Shown: positions 37,000 to 48,754, counted from the stretch's first letter. The stretch is DNA of 64,000 bases from Amaurobius ferox (GCA_951213105.1 OX578133.1:142954851-143018850); one strand, 5' to 3'. Translations and numbers: made by a program. Notes: generated by a model from the sequence alone, not told the origin.

Positions 37000-37777
37000 A
37001 ATCTGATGTGGGCAACACATGACTTTCCTTATATAATGTAATGAATTTACTACTTTTACAGTAAAAAAATAGGTTTTTCTTATAGTAGATACTAATATTC
37101 TTTCCAAGATATTGAATTTTCGACAATTAGTCGTCATTTTCATTGATTTAGCATCATTTTTATCCATTTGGCGAGATTTTCATTAATTTGGCAACATTTC
37201 AAAAAAGTCGCCAAGTTTGCGACATTCCGCCAAATTCGTCGCCAAAATCTCGCCAAGCGTTATGCACTAAGAAAAAAGTTATTCTTACAGCAGATAAATG
37301 ACTATTGCCGTTTAAATACAAAAGTATTATTCAAAGTATATTTTTTCATGAATGGAACAAGCTAGATCCACGAGAATGATGTCACTCAATTTATCGCATG
37401 GTATTACATATACAAAGTGAACATGTTTCTCAATAGGAATTTTTTTTTTTTTATGTGACTTTTTCATAATTTTTTTGAAAAATGTACAATATCTCGAGAA
37501 CGGTTCATGTTAGCGTTCTAAAATTTATGCCAATAGTTTTCTAATGAAAAATTACATAAGAAATGTCTATTTGCGTAACTTTATTAGCGGTTTTGATTTT
37601 TTGACGATTTTTTCAAAATTTTATTCGAAAATTTAGGGGGTTCTGAACATTCGATTACGAATAAAAACAATAGGCTTCCAGTGTTTACGGATTGTGATTT
37701 TTGTACCAAATTTGGTTCGAATCGGTCCATTCGTTCGTCAGTTATCGTCTACACAGACTCACTGACACACACACATA

Positions 37778-37831
<54 letters not shown>

Positions 37832-37959
37832 TCACTTCAAAAATGTTTGATTCGTGATCAGGGATGCTTGAAACGTGCTCTCCCGTCGAAAACTCGAATT
37901 CGAATTTTCGACCCCGTCACAATACTTTCCTTATACATTATGTATATAAGGAAAGTAAT
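37000..37959 (+). mobile_element. Family 2 element C
   Basis: Collinear with A and B. The terminal hairpin ctttccttatacattatgta / tataaggaaag is at about 37927-37957. It is inserted separately, in a second part of the family-5 tandem region: flanks 'ttgaaaatatcaaaa' and 'aaacacgtaaac' rejoin to resemble the uninterrupted copy near 38165-38195. Confidence 0.8.
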
Positions 37960-38440
37960 AAACACGTAAACTTTAAACCTGAAGGCAGTAATTGATTCCA
38001 ATATATGCCAAAATGAAAGCGCTAAAATTGTATGGGAAGATATACCCGTACTACTTATATTGTCGTGGATTAGAAGATATGCCCCTGTGTTAGTAGAATA
38101 TTACCCATATTACGTTACGAGCTTCCATAACATTTGCCAAAATAAAACAGCTGACGTAATAAATTGAAAATAACAATAATCCCCATAAACTTTATACCAG
38201 AAGGCCGTAATTGATTCCAATATATGCCAATATAGTATGTCAAAATATATGCCGATATACATGTACTACTTATATTCTCGTAGATTAGAAGATATACCCG
38301 TGCATTTGTAGAAGATTACACGTACTACGTACAATATGATTTTCAACAATTTTTTCCAAAATAAAACTAAGACGTAACAACTTGAAAGTATCAATAATAA
38401 TAATATTTGAACCTGAAGAACGTAATTGATATTATCCAGT
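37960..38440. repeat. Family 5 tandem pieces (~215-bp unit)
   Basis: 'gtaattgattccaatatatg' occurs near 37987 and 38206, each followed by 'tactacttatatt', a 'gattagaagatat' block and 'aaaataaaac'. These are the outer sequences of the family-5 arm repeated in tandem. Confidence 0.65.
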
Positions 38441-38443
38441 CAA

Positions 38444-39730
38444 AAAGAAAGATCAATCATGCATAAAGCATTGATTATGAAACACTTTCCAACTTCAATG
38501 CAATTTTATTTAAACATCTCTAAAATGCGATTCATTCCTAGGTAATATATCTAAAATTATCACAATACTACATTAATTTATTATATTTGAAAACTTAAAA
38601 CTTCATCGAAAAAAATTAACTTCATTAAATGACGGCATTGAAATATAAATTGCTTGGTTTAAACATCTCTTAAATGCGATATATTCCTCGGTAATATTTT
38701 TAATATTATCATAATACTACAATAATTTATTATATTTGAAAACTTCATCGAAAACAAATGAACTTTATTCAAATGACGTCATCGAAATATAAATTGCCTG
38801 AATCTCTCTATAAAAAGCAGCATTTCATTCATATTATTTTTCCATTCCTTTCATTCATCACAGTACTATAATAATTTATTTTATTAAAAAACTTAAAACC
38901 ATGGCGGTACAAGTAATTAAACTCTATGCTTAAAACTTCATCGAAAAAAATCGTCCTTCGCTCTGTAAAATCAATGAATATTTCATTCACATCAGCTATG
39001 CAGACTCCATGAGCTAAATAATTTTGTGTTAAAGAAATGCAGCAATTTTTATCCAGCTCATTCTACATCTTTTGGTGTTTGCATTCTCTATAAGTGAAAA
39101 TTAGGCTTTGTTGTATAAATAATCAAAGTTGGATGATCATTTAAACTCAAATGTATTGTAATTGCATTGTTTCAGTATGCAGATGCACAGAATTTAAGCA
39201 AAAATAAAGAGGTTTTAGGACGGATACAACACTAAATATGAATTAAAAAGAACTTTAAAAATCACAATTTTGACACAAGATGGATGCCATATTTTATTTT
39301 GAAGTGGGTCACTTGATCTATTCATATAAAAGGGGTAATTATTATTTTAATTTTTATTTAAAAAACTACTGAATATATTTTGCTGAATTTTTTTTTATAT
39401 ATTTTATTGAATAATTTGAATATTACCGAAAATTTTCGAAGCAATTTGTTAATTTTAAATTTTAAATTTGCTTAAAAAATATTTGAAAAATTAGGTCCCA
39501 TAGGGTTCAATGTACTTCATTTTTTCAACCCGGCTTCATTCCAAAACTAATTGGGTGATATTATTCATTTATATTTCCTTAGGTCCCACAGACCGTCTGA
39601 ACAACATACTAAAATGTCATATTGATAAAGTCATTTTTACGGCAGTTATCGTGCTAACGGACAGACAAGCAGACAGACAGAATGAACAAAGTCATAAACA
39701 CTTTTCAACTATGTTTTAAAGTGTTAAAAA
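38444..39730 (+). mobile_element. Family 1 element, copy 2
   Basis: Begins aagaaagatcaatcatgcat, then the palindrome and 'gattatgaaacactttccaa'; ends with the GACA run (39658-39680), 'aaagtcataaacacttttca' and the terminal hairpin aacacttttcaac / gttttaaagtgtt at about 39699-39727. Collinear, in opposite orientation, with copies 1 and 3. Confidence 0.85.
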
Positions 39731-39834
39731 TGTAGTATCGATGAAATTTATTTTATATGCATATCTTTATTATTTATATCTGGAAAGATTTAATAAAAAT
39801 TGTGTGCTGCATAAACACATTGGATTTAAATCCG

Positions 39835-40055
39835 TTTTCTAAAAATAAATTCGCCAAATAAATTGGCGAAAAAAATATCGTCTGCTTAATGTTATCTCTA
39901 TGGAATTTTTAATTGTGTGTTTTAAATTAATATCTGGACAACCCCTGGTCCTAGAAACTCGAAATACGAACTAAATTTTAAGTGAGGCCATTTCAAGTCT
40001 ACCCCAAAAATTTCATCCAATTAGGTGCAGCAGTTTTCCCGTGATGATGATACAA
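39835..40055 (+). repeat. Family 4 repeat, copy 2
   Basis: Carries 'gttatctctatggaa', 'cctagaaactcgaaa', 'taaattttaagtgaggccat', 'caaaaatttcatccaatta' and 'cccgtgatgatgatacaaa'. It joins directly to a family-5 half copy at about 40055. Confidence 0.7.
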
Positions 40056-40290
40056 ACATAAAGAAACTTAACATTCACAATTATGTGTAATTTCCTATAG
40101 TATTCTAAATGACTTTGATATTCACAATATTCTATTAAAATGTTTAATTTAATTCTTTTTAAAAATGTATAAGAATCTCTGGGCTCGATATGCAAAATTA
40201 TCTTCACATGCAGATTTGAAAAAAAAAGCATCCTAGTCGAGTTCGTAAACAAATTTAGAAAAAATATTTTTTAATTCTCACAAAACGGCA
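40056..40290 (+). repeat. Family 5 right-arm half copy (uninterrupted site)
   Basis: From 'ataaagaaacttaacattca' through 'tatgcaaaattatcttcaca' (about 40190-40208) and 'gttcgtaaacaaattta'. This is the uninterrupted equivalent of the junction that elements A and B occupy at 34560/36801. Confidence 0.7.
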
Positions 40291-40319
40291 GAGATTATCT
40301 AGAAAATCGTACTTAATTA

Positions 40320-40810
40320 GGCACAATATTGAATTTTCATAGATTCGGTGTCATTTTGATGAATTTAGCATCATTTTATCAATTTGGTGATATTTTCGTC
40401 AATTTATCTATACTTTAAAAATCGCCAAATTTATCTCTAAGTTGGACTGCAGAACTGACAGTCCCACTTGGCGACAAATTGACGAAACATTATCACAATA
40501 CTATCTCCTAACAAAACACAATTAATTTCATTTATTTAGCTCAATTTTATCAATTTCAAGATATTTTTATGGATTTACAAACATTTTTATCAATTTAGCG
40601 ACATTTTAAAAATTCGCTAAATGTGTTAGTAAGTAGAACGGGTAAACTGACAGAAAAATGCTACCGAAACATCATTTCAGTACTCTCTTCTAACAAAACA
40701 AAATTAATTTCTTTGATTTAGTGTCGTTTTCATCAATTTGGAGACATTTCCGTCAATTTGGCAACGTTTAAGAAAAGTTGCCAAGTTAGCAATATCCCGC
40801 TAAATTCGTA
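40320..40810. repeat. ~180-bp tandem repeat with TTTGGCGACATTTTCGTCAA-type motifs, three units
   Basis: 'acaatactatctcctaacaa' near 40497 recurs as 'cagtactctcttctaacaaa' near 40678; the first unit starts near 40320. Each unit contains 'catcaatttggngacatttt' and its inverted partner 'gccaaatt'. The same motif zone occurs inside family-2 elements A-D. Confidence 0.6.
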
Positions 40811-41374
40811 GATCTGAATTTTGCAGATCTGAAGAATGAAATATCCTGATCCCGTTTGTATATACTAAATGAAAACACTAAAATTGTATTAGAAGATATA
40901 ACCGTTTTACTCTTACCCTGTTTCAACAACCGGCTAAATGAGTTTATCGGCTAAACACAATACATAAGTTTGAAAACTCTTTGTCAAAAGAAAAAAACAA
41001 AAGTAATGTGCGCAGTCCGTAATTAATATAATTAAAAGAAAAATCAAACCGTCAACAAGTACATTTATAAGATACATTTTTATATCCATTTATTTATTAT
41101 TCAAATCGAAAAAATAATAATAAATATTAACAAATACATTTGATTTAATTGCGTCGCTGAGTAACATGATATAAGAAAGAATCTTCCTCATAAAATGCTG
41201 ATAATTAGATAAGCATTTTGATTTCTTAATAATTTTTATTGTTGACTAAGAGCCTGTGAAAAATAAACTATGGTGAGAGTTTCCAGTTAAATTCATGTTT
41301 CAAACCTGCGATTTTCAAACGTGACTAATAAGCGCAATAAACTCCAACCAAACTCAGAGATATAATTTTCTTCA

Positions 41375-41610
41375 AATAATTTGGCGGAAAAAATATCTTC
41401 TGCATAATGCTATCTCTATGGAAGGTTTAATAGTTTTCAATTAATATATCGGCAGCCCATTGTCTTAGAAACTCGAAACAATGACTAAATTTTAAGTGGG
41501 GTTATTTCAAGGCTACCCACAAAATTTCATTAAATTCGGTTCAACTGTTCTCCCGTGATGATGAGACAAACAGACGGACATAATTTCTAATTTATATGTT
41601 TGGGTATTTA
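41375..41610 (+). repeat. Family 4 repeat, copy 3
   Basis: Contains 'tgctatctctatggaa', 'cttagaaactcgaaac', 'taaattttaagtggggttat', 'ttcattaaattcggttcaac' and 'cccgtgatgatgagacaaac', ending in 'agacggac'. Confidence 0.7.
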
Positions 41611-41802
41611 TAGTAATGTACTATTGCCCAATCTGAAACATGCATTTGTTTGGGTTAATTAGAATTAAATACTCAGACCTGATGATGAATTTAATTCTGG
41701 TTAATCTCGTGGTTTTGCTTCTATGGTAATATTAGTATTTCACGATTACTTGATTTGATTATTTTTAGTATTACATTTATCTAATATATATATATATATA
41801 TA

Positions 41803-42420
41803 TACGGGGTGTCCCAAAAATATTGAATTCGGCTTTTACAAAATTTTTTGAAATCGATTAAAATTTCAAGGGAATTAAATTTTAAGAAGTACAAAATTTA
41901 AATTAATTTTTATACAGCCCTCATTCAAAACATTTCCAATGAGTAAAATGTGCCCCATACACTAATAAGGTGATGTACAAAATTTCAGTATTTTATTAAA
42001 AAAATTCCCAGAGATATGAAAAGACAAAAATGCTGACTTAAACCACTTTCTGATGCATCGATATTGGTTCTCAGTGGGGAAAAATCATGTCAGCAGATTC
42101 CGTTTCAGGGGTCATTCACAAATTACGAAAAAAACAATGATTACATAAATAAATAATAATTTTGCTATTTATTGGTACAAAAGTATCTACACTGTCTAAA
42201 AATAATAACTTTACACAAAGATTACAAAGCTTGTTCAAAATGTTTTTCCATCCATGCCAAAGATCCATTAAAGATAAGAGGCAGATATTATTTGCTTATG
42301 ATGCACTTCTGCGTTGCGTCATTTGCACTCTTGCTGTAAACATTTACATTTTAATTTGTGATTAATCCCTCAACAACTTTCTTTAAACATATCTTTGGGA
42401 CTTTGTATGATAAAATTCTG
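41803..42420 (+). mobile_element. Possible Tc1/mariner-like left end
   Basis: 'tatacggggtgtcccaaaaa' after a TA run has the form of mariner-type termini. No matching inverted right end was found, and the small ORF 42162-42365 shows no recognisable domain. The element is therefore truncated or misassigned. Confidence 0.35.
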
Positions 42421-42680
42421 AAATTTTGGCATATATTGATTTCATTTAATATTTTTTGCAAATTTATTTACAAGCAGAACCAGGATATTTCATCCTTCAG
42501 ATCTTCCTGTGAAGTTAATTTTGTATAGCAAGAACGAAGATTCTTAAACTTCTTTTTAGGAGCATTAATTTAAATCTTTTAGTGGAATGCCTTGAATAAC
42601 AATGTCATTTAGAATATTATAGGAATTTGCGCATGATTGTGAATTTTAAGTTTTCTTTATATTATATATTCCGAGGAACG
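42420..42680 (-). repeat. Family 5 left-arm half copy
   Basis: Shares 'ttggcatatattgat', 'ttttgtatagcaagaac', 'ggagcattaatttaaat', 'gaatttgcgcatgattgtga' and the centre 'tatattccgaggaacggg' with the fold-back element at 34085. Only one arm is present. Confidence 0.7.
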
Positions 42681-43040
42681 GGTATACTGTAGGTAACAAA
42701 ATAAAAATACACGTGCATTGGCGTTACGGTCTTGAAACAATTCCCCGCTCCCCAAATCACAAAACCGAAATTCGTCGCTTGCTGAGATTTTACATTTTAC
42801 GTTAAAACATACCAACATAAACATTCTCGCCACACAAATAAAGGAAAATAATTGAAATCGCAATAAAGTCTCTTTAAAACCGAAATTTATTGCAGTCTCA
42901 GCGAATTTTCATTCAATTTCAGTCAAATTTTACCACAGTATTCATAATGATAATATAATACCAAATTAAAAATATTAGGATAACATCTTTTAACTTCCCA
43001 ATATTAGAAAAGCTCGGGAAAATGCGGTATAACGCTAATA

Positions 43041-43080
43041 GTAGTGGCCGCAGGGAGCAGTAACCCCCTGAGGCCACTAC
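43041..43080. repeat. GC-rich near-perfect hairpin
   Basis: gtagtggccgcaggg (43041-43055) pairs with ccctgaggccactac (43066-43080) at 14 of 15 positions with a 10-nt loop. It stands out against AT-rich surroundings. Its function is unknown. Confidence 0.85.
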
Positions 43081-43122
43081 TTCAAATTGTCAGAAAACTT
43101 GGCTATTGTCAAAAAACTTTTT

Positions 43123-43430
43123 AAATTGAGTTTATTCAAAGCAGAATATGAAGTATTGTACGTACAGTCTTATTTTTACAACCTATGGAATTATGATAGC
43201 ACTGTTTTTCTCTGACTTTAATTATTTTTTCTCCTACACCATTTTTATGGATAACATTAATGTAGGAGCGTTAACCTTTTCTGTTGATCAAGGTGGGAGA
43301 TTACGTGTTGTCCACTCTTCTAATTAAATATTTACAGTCTGCACAGAATAAGATATGGTATGCGTATATCGACAGCTTGTTGGAACTAAGGAAGAAAAGT
43401 AATTTGTAGTTGAATATATAATTTCCTATC
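43123..43430 (+). repeat. Direct repeat, left copy, flanking family-1 copy 3
   Basis: Matches 44854-45147: 'aattgagtttattcaaagca', 'gggagcgttaacc' equivalents, 'ctgttgatcaa', 'aaatatttacag', 'cttgttggaact'. Divergence is substantial. Confidence 0.75.
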
Positions 43431-43555
43431 TGCTACTAATATATAATACATATTTGTATTAAAATTGTAAGTTTCATTATTTGTTTGAAATAACGTTTTT
43501 TTTTCTATTATTGACAGATAAAAAAGACACTTTCAAAGTTGCTAGTGTCATACAG

Positions 43556-44851
43556 TTTTTAATACTTTACAACAAAGTAGAAAAGTATTTATGACTTTGT
43601 TCATTCTGTCTGTCTGTCCGTTATCACGATAACTGTCGTAAAAATGACTTAATAAAAATGAAATTGCAGTATGTTGTTCATACGGTCTGTAGGACCTATG
43701 GGAATATAAATGAATAATATCATCCAATTAGTTTTGGATTGAACCCAGGTTGAAAAAATGAAATACATTGAACCCTATGGGACCTAATTTTTCAAACATT
43801 TTTTAAGCGGATTTAAAATTCACAAATGGCTTCGAAAATTTTAGGTAATATTGAAATTATTCCATAAAATATATAAAAAAAATTCAGCAAAATATATTCA
43901 GTAGTTTTTTAAATAAAAATTAAAATAATAATTACACTTCTTATATGAAGCGATCACTTGACCATGATATGAAAAGATCGCGTGACCCACTTCAAAATGA
44001 AATATGGCATCCATCTTGTCTCAAAATCGTGATTTTTAAAGTTCTTTATAATTCATATTGAGTGTTGTATCCGTCCTAAAACCGCTTTATTTTTCCTTAA
44101 ATTCTGTGCATCTGCATACTGAAACACCGCAATTACATTATATTTGAGTTTAAATGATCATCCAAATTTGATTATTTCTACAACGAAACCTGTTTTTCAC
44201 TTATGTAAAATGCAAACAGCAAAATATGTAGAATGAGTTGTATAAAAATTGCTGTATTTCTTTAACACAAAATTATTTAGCTCATGGAGTCTGCATAGCT
44301 GATATGAATGAAATATTCATTGATTTTACAGAGAGAAGGACGATTTTTTTCGATGAAGTTTTAAGCATAGAGTTTAATTACTTGTAGCTCCATGGTCTTA
44401 AGTTTTTAAATAAAATAAATTATTTTAGTACTGTGATGAATGAAATGAATGGGAATATGTTATGAAAGAAATGCTGCTTTTATAGAGAGAGCCAGGCGTT
44501 TTATTTTTCTATGACGTCATTCGAATGAATGTCAGTTGTTTTCGATGAAGTTTTGAAATATAATAAATTATTTTAGTATTATGATAATTTCAAAAATTTT
44601 ACCGAGGAATGTATCGCATTTTAGAGATGTTTAAACCAGGCAATTTATATTTGAATGCCGTTATTTGAATGAAGTTCATTTTTTTCGATGAAGGTTTAAG
44701 TTTTCAAATATAATAAATTAATGTAGTATTGTGATAAGTTTTAAAATATTACCGAGGAATGCATTGCATTTTAGAGATGTTTAAATAAAATTGCATTGAA
44801 GTTGGAAATTGTTTCATAATCAATGCTTTAAGCATGATTGATCTTTCTTGT
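43556..44851 (-). mobile_element. Family 1 element, copy 3
   Basis: On the plus strand it starts aatactttacaac, aaa, gtagaaaagtatt and ends 'gcatgattgatctttcttg'. It is collinear with copy 1. Both hairpin arms carry a C-to-T / G-to-A pair relative to the other copies, so the outer pairing is kept. Confidence 0.85.
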
Positions 44852-44853
44852 TA

Positions 44854-45147
44854 AAATTGAGTTTACTCAAGCAGAATAGCTATGCACAACCTTATTTTTC
44901 AATCTAGAAAATTACAATACAGCTTTTTTTTCTTCGACATTAATTCGGTTTTTTCCCTACACATATTATATTTTCATAAGCGTGGGAGCGTTAACCTTTC
45001 CTGTTGATCAAAGTAGAGGATTACCTGTTGTTCACCCCTCTAAGTAAATATTTACAGACTGCGCAGTATAAGATATTTTATGTGTATATCGTCAACTTGT
45101 TGGAACTGAGGAATCAAAGTAATTTGAAGTCGAACATATAATTTCGT
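44854..45147 (+). repeat. Direct repeat, right copy
   Basis: Begins immediately after the family-1 end: 'aattgagtttactcaagcag'. Later landmarks are 'gtgggagcgttaacc', 'ctgttgatcaaagtagagga' and 'caacttgttggaactgagga'. Confidence 0.75.
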
Positions 45148-45163
45148 AAGTGAATATATTATA

Positions 45164-45230
45164 GAACACTATTATAGAACACTATTATAGAACTATTATA
45201 GAACACTAGAACATTATCGAACACTATTTC
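45164..45230. repeat. Short minisatellite (attatagaacact)
   Basis: A 13-bp unit repeated about five times with indels. Confidence 0.85.
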
Positions 45231-45365
45231 TTTTGTATTTTAAATTTATTTTCCTTCATTTTATGGAATATTTCTGTAAATATATTTCTTCTTTACCTTT
45301 CTTTTAATTGAAAGATATTTTTTATACGAAAAGAATCCATCAGGAAAGAATGGCCTCCCCACGAA

Positions 45366-45436
45366 GGAAACCGAGAAATTACAGAACATATTTCTGACTG
45401 GACATACGACGCTATATCCATTGAGCTATTGAGCCG
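45366..45436 (-). pseudogene. tRNA-like SINE head, degraded
   Basis: On the minus strand 'cggctcaatagctcaatgga' gives an A-box-like segment, and 'tgtaatttctcgg' lies where a B box would be but lacks the GTTCGA core. It is not a functional tRNA. A similar head is at 47895. Confidence 0.5.
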
Positions 45437-47890
45437 ATTATATTTACTTCTATATTTGAAATCAACCGCGCATGTTCCTTCTGTATTTACATTAAAGGAC
45501 TTATCTGCAAGTCTTCCAGATTCCTTTTCTCAAAGAAGATAGCATATTTTTATAGAAGATAACATCTACCGAATTTAGTTAATGAAAATAGCTCTCGTAA
45601 ATCGCTGCATTCACCAAAAATTCCAAAGTTGTTAATATTAAGACCACAGTTATCCGCGGCATATATCCTACAGTCTTAATTTGCTTCGAGTCTATTGTAA
45701 GGAATTCATGTCTTACAGCGGAGAATCGAGAACATATGGCAGGCTAGACACCATAATTTCATTTAAATTACCTTTATTTCTATATTTAAATTGAACATGG
45801 CATGGTTTCATTTACTTTTAAATATTAGCTTTTAGAGAAAGCATCCTCTCACTTAAAGGGGCTGTAATTTCTTATGATGCTTTCCAATTAAGAACAAAAT
45901 GGAATTTGAAGGAAAACTGACATCATCGAAATTCTATTTCGCTGAAAATCAATCGGTTTCTTATGCTTGCCGAAAGAAAACATGGTATCAAATTTCATTT
46001 AATTGTTATACTTTTTCTGCAATACATACTGCGTTGTATGACTTGGAAATATTGGGATGGAGTCAAAAATCCAACTTTAAAGCATGAATTTATTAAAACA
46101 TTTTTAGCATCCGGGAATACGATTCAATCATTCTTTCATTTTTATTTACTTGTGTGAGGGGAAGAATATGAGACTAGGAGACATTTTGGCTGAGTTAATG
46201 TACACAGATTTATGATATCTACCAAGCCAGACAAAGGCCCAGACTAGCAGGCACCAGTTTACAACAGTCCTGGCTAGAGAGATCGTAAGAACAATAAATA
46301 AAGGCGCTTAAATTACAGGTGTGGTTAGGTTAGAAAATCTAATGGAAGTCAAAGAGGAAAATATGCCGATTGGTTAAATAATTAACCAATGAAGACGTTG
46401 CTGCATCGCCCTGAGGACAATCAATGAGATAGGTGAGCGTATCTGGACCTCAGGCGAAACGATGTGGCAACAGGCAGAAAATTCAACAGATAAAAGTCCT
46501 TATACACAGAGAGAAGATGCAATCATTAAGATACACATTCATTCAAGAGATGGAGTAAGGCAGCTGATATTAAGAAACGGTAAAGCGTCACATTCGGAGT
46601 CTTTAGACTCTAAGAATTGAAAGACGATGCATGCCAAGAGTGTGGTTTAACAGTCGATATGCGGCCATTATTCAGATATTGAGAAGTGGTGATACAGTCA
46701 ACGATGGATGACCGTTGCAGAGGCGCTCTTGGGCAAATAGAGTCCAGAATGTACGGAATAGTATTGTGCGTTTCAGTCTACAAGATGACAAAAAAAGTAT
46801 GTGCCAATTAACATTAAAATTTGGTCATAATGATTTTAGGCAAATAAATATCTGGTCTCACACACCCAGTCTCTTTCTTAAATACAAATCTATATATTTA
46901 ATGTAGGTGAATCTTAAATGTATATGTTTAATAAATAATGTTTATTTTAAAGTTAAAATGGTGGACGTTAATTTTGTAGTATTATGTTAATATAGTTATA
47001 TTTTAGGAACTCGCACAAAGAATAATTATGGGTTTCAATAAGGCAACAATGCAATGTGCGGCTTTTCGATTTACGACCATGTTCAATAAGCTTAATTTCA
47101 AATATGCGCTGCATATTTTTAAATGTGTACGACACTCATATTATAAAAAAACAAACAAACATAAATGTTATAAATCTATTTTAACGTATTAGTTCTGCAA
47201 TTATATATGATATTTGCAATATACGTGTATATGGCTATTTGTAATACATTTGTAAGTTACTATTTGAAATATATTTATATATAGCGATTTGCAATATATC
47301 TATATATGTTTTTTTTAAATAAAATGATTCAGTATTTCGTTCTTAAAGTTTTTTGTATGCCTGCTGTTCCCTTCTATTAGCATCACGAACTTGAACAAAT
47401 TTGTGAAAAATATCATCCTTTTGCACCTGGGTTCTTTCCTTTGAAAAATATGAAGCACGTACGTTAGATAAGGGAAATGTCAAAAGTCAGGTGTATTAAA
47501 TGGGCACTTCAGATTTTAAGGCAGAAATAACTCAAAATTGTCTCGCACAATTTTCATTTCAGAGATTCTCAATACTTATGCGAAGACTACTTCACGCTTT
47601 GATTGATAGAAGGTTTAATATGAATAAAGAATTTCGGAAAAGTCTACTGCAATATATATGTGTATTCACAGATTATGCGATTATTTTAATAAAAATATAT
47701 TTGACAAGATAAAACTTTGAAAAAATATAAGTTTTTTTATACTATCCGTTCATCATTATTTTTAAAAGTTTGAAATAATAATAATTATTTAGTACAGAAC
47801 ATTACGTTATGTAATAACGAATTGAGATCAGTACGGAAATAATTGATTTTACTCCTTCACTGTGTCATGTTTTCCTTTGCAAAAGTTTCA
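45437..47890. other. AT-rich DNA with a possible transposase remnant near 46670-46910
   Basis: Around 46715-46906 (+) a 63-residue frame contains 'RVQNVRNSIVRFSLQDDKKS' and 'MCQLTLKFG', weakly like the linker and second helix-turn-helix of mariner transposases. No catalytic motif follows. The slightly GC-richer block 46200-46760 may belong to the same decayed element. Nothing else is supported. Confidence 0.25.
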
Positions 47891-47894
47891 CTGT

Positions 47895-47967
47895 CCAAGC
47901 CGAAAATCGAACCGCGATTTTTCAAACTGGCCAGCCGATGATTTAACCGTTGAGCTATTGGGACAAG
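47895..47967 (-). pseudogene. tRNA-like SINE head
   Basis: On the minus strand 'cttgtcccaatagctcaacg' supplies an A-box-like motif and 'gcggttcgattttcgg' a good B box at tRNA-like spacing. A real tRNA is unlikely because the stems pair poorly. The SINE body is not clearly delimited. Confidence 0.6.
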
Positions 47968-48654
47968 ATTCCAATTTCTCCTCGTCGAAGTGGATCCTAT
48001 ACCTCATTCAAATCACACTGAGGAAGGAAACCCACCTGTTACAAAAATAATCTCAAAGTTCATACAATTTTATTTGCAAATCATATTACGTAGTTTCTAT
48101 TCTACTTGAAGCATATTTTGTTATAATCAAACTATCAATGAAATTAAATTAAATATCATAAATATGTGTGTGTGTGGGGGGGGCAAAATAAAATAAGAAA
48201 AAACTACCTAAATTCTACATTACTTCAGGAATCCAATATAGTTTCAATCTCTACAATGGTAAATTTCTAGTTGTTTTATCTTAACAGCAAATGAGTTACA
48301 TATAAAGTGGTGGGGGAAAAAAACTGCATTACTAATGAATTTTGGGAAAAAAAGTGTTTTGCGCTGCATTATGGATTGCAAAAAACTTCGAAATGCATTT
48401 GATAGTTGGGATATACAGGGTGATCCAAAAGTCCTTGACACATTTTAAAATTGAATATAAACTCAAGTAATTGCCGTACGACAGTGGGGTTTGGAATTAA
48501 ATGCTTTTCACGTTGAAAAGTTTTGGCTAAGCAAATAAAAAAAATTAGTTCTAAACTTTACCCTTAGATGGCGCTACTTGTACAAATGCTTGTATATCTG
48601 CTTTTTTTTCATATTCGTTTTAACACTGTCACTGCGAAGTAAGAAATGACAACT

Positions 48655-48754
48655 TCCACCGAAAAAACTCATTGCGTAGCAGTCGCGTACGCAAGGGAGG
48701 GGGGTTAACCCCCCTTGCGTACGCCACTGCCACGCAATGAGTTTTTTCGGTGGA
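48655..48754. repeat. ~100-bp palindrome made of inverted hAT end and its flank
   Basis: tccaccgaaaaaactcattg followed by TSD and hAT TIR is mirrored around gttaac into TIR, TSD-like ccacgcaa and 'tgagttttttcggtgga'. Both the transposon end and 25 bp of the flank are present twice, head to head. The left arm has a small insertion relative to the right. Confidence 0.9.

Noticed and set aside
34562..37959. Calling families 1 and 2 canonical Helitrons
   Set aside because: Canonical 3' CTRR is absent and no Rep/helicase coding sequence is present; only the hairpin and subterminal layout fit the related Helentron/HINE class.
42162..42365. Small ORF as transposase of the element starting at 41803
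   Set aside because: No catalytic or helix-turn-helix motif is recognisable and no right end was found.
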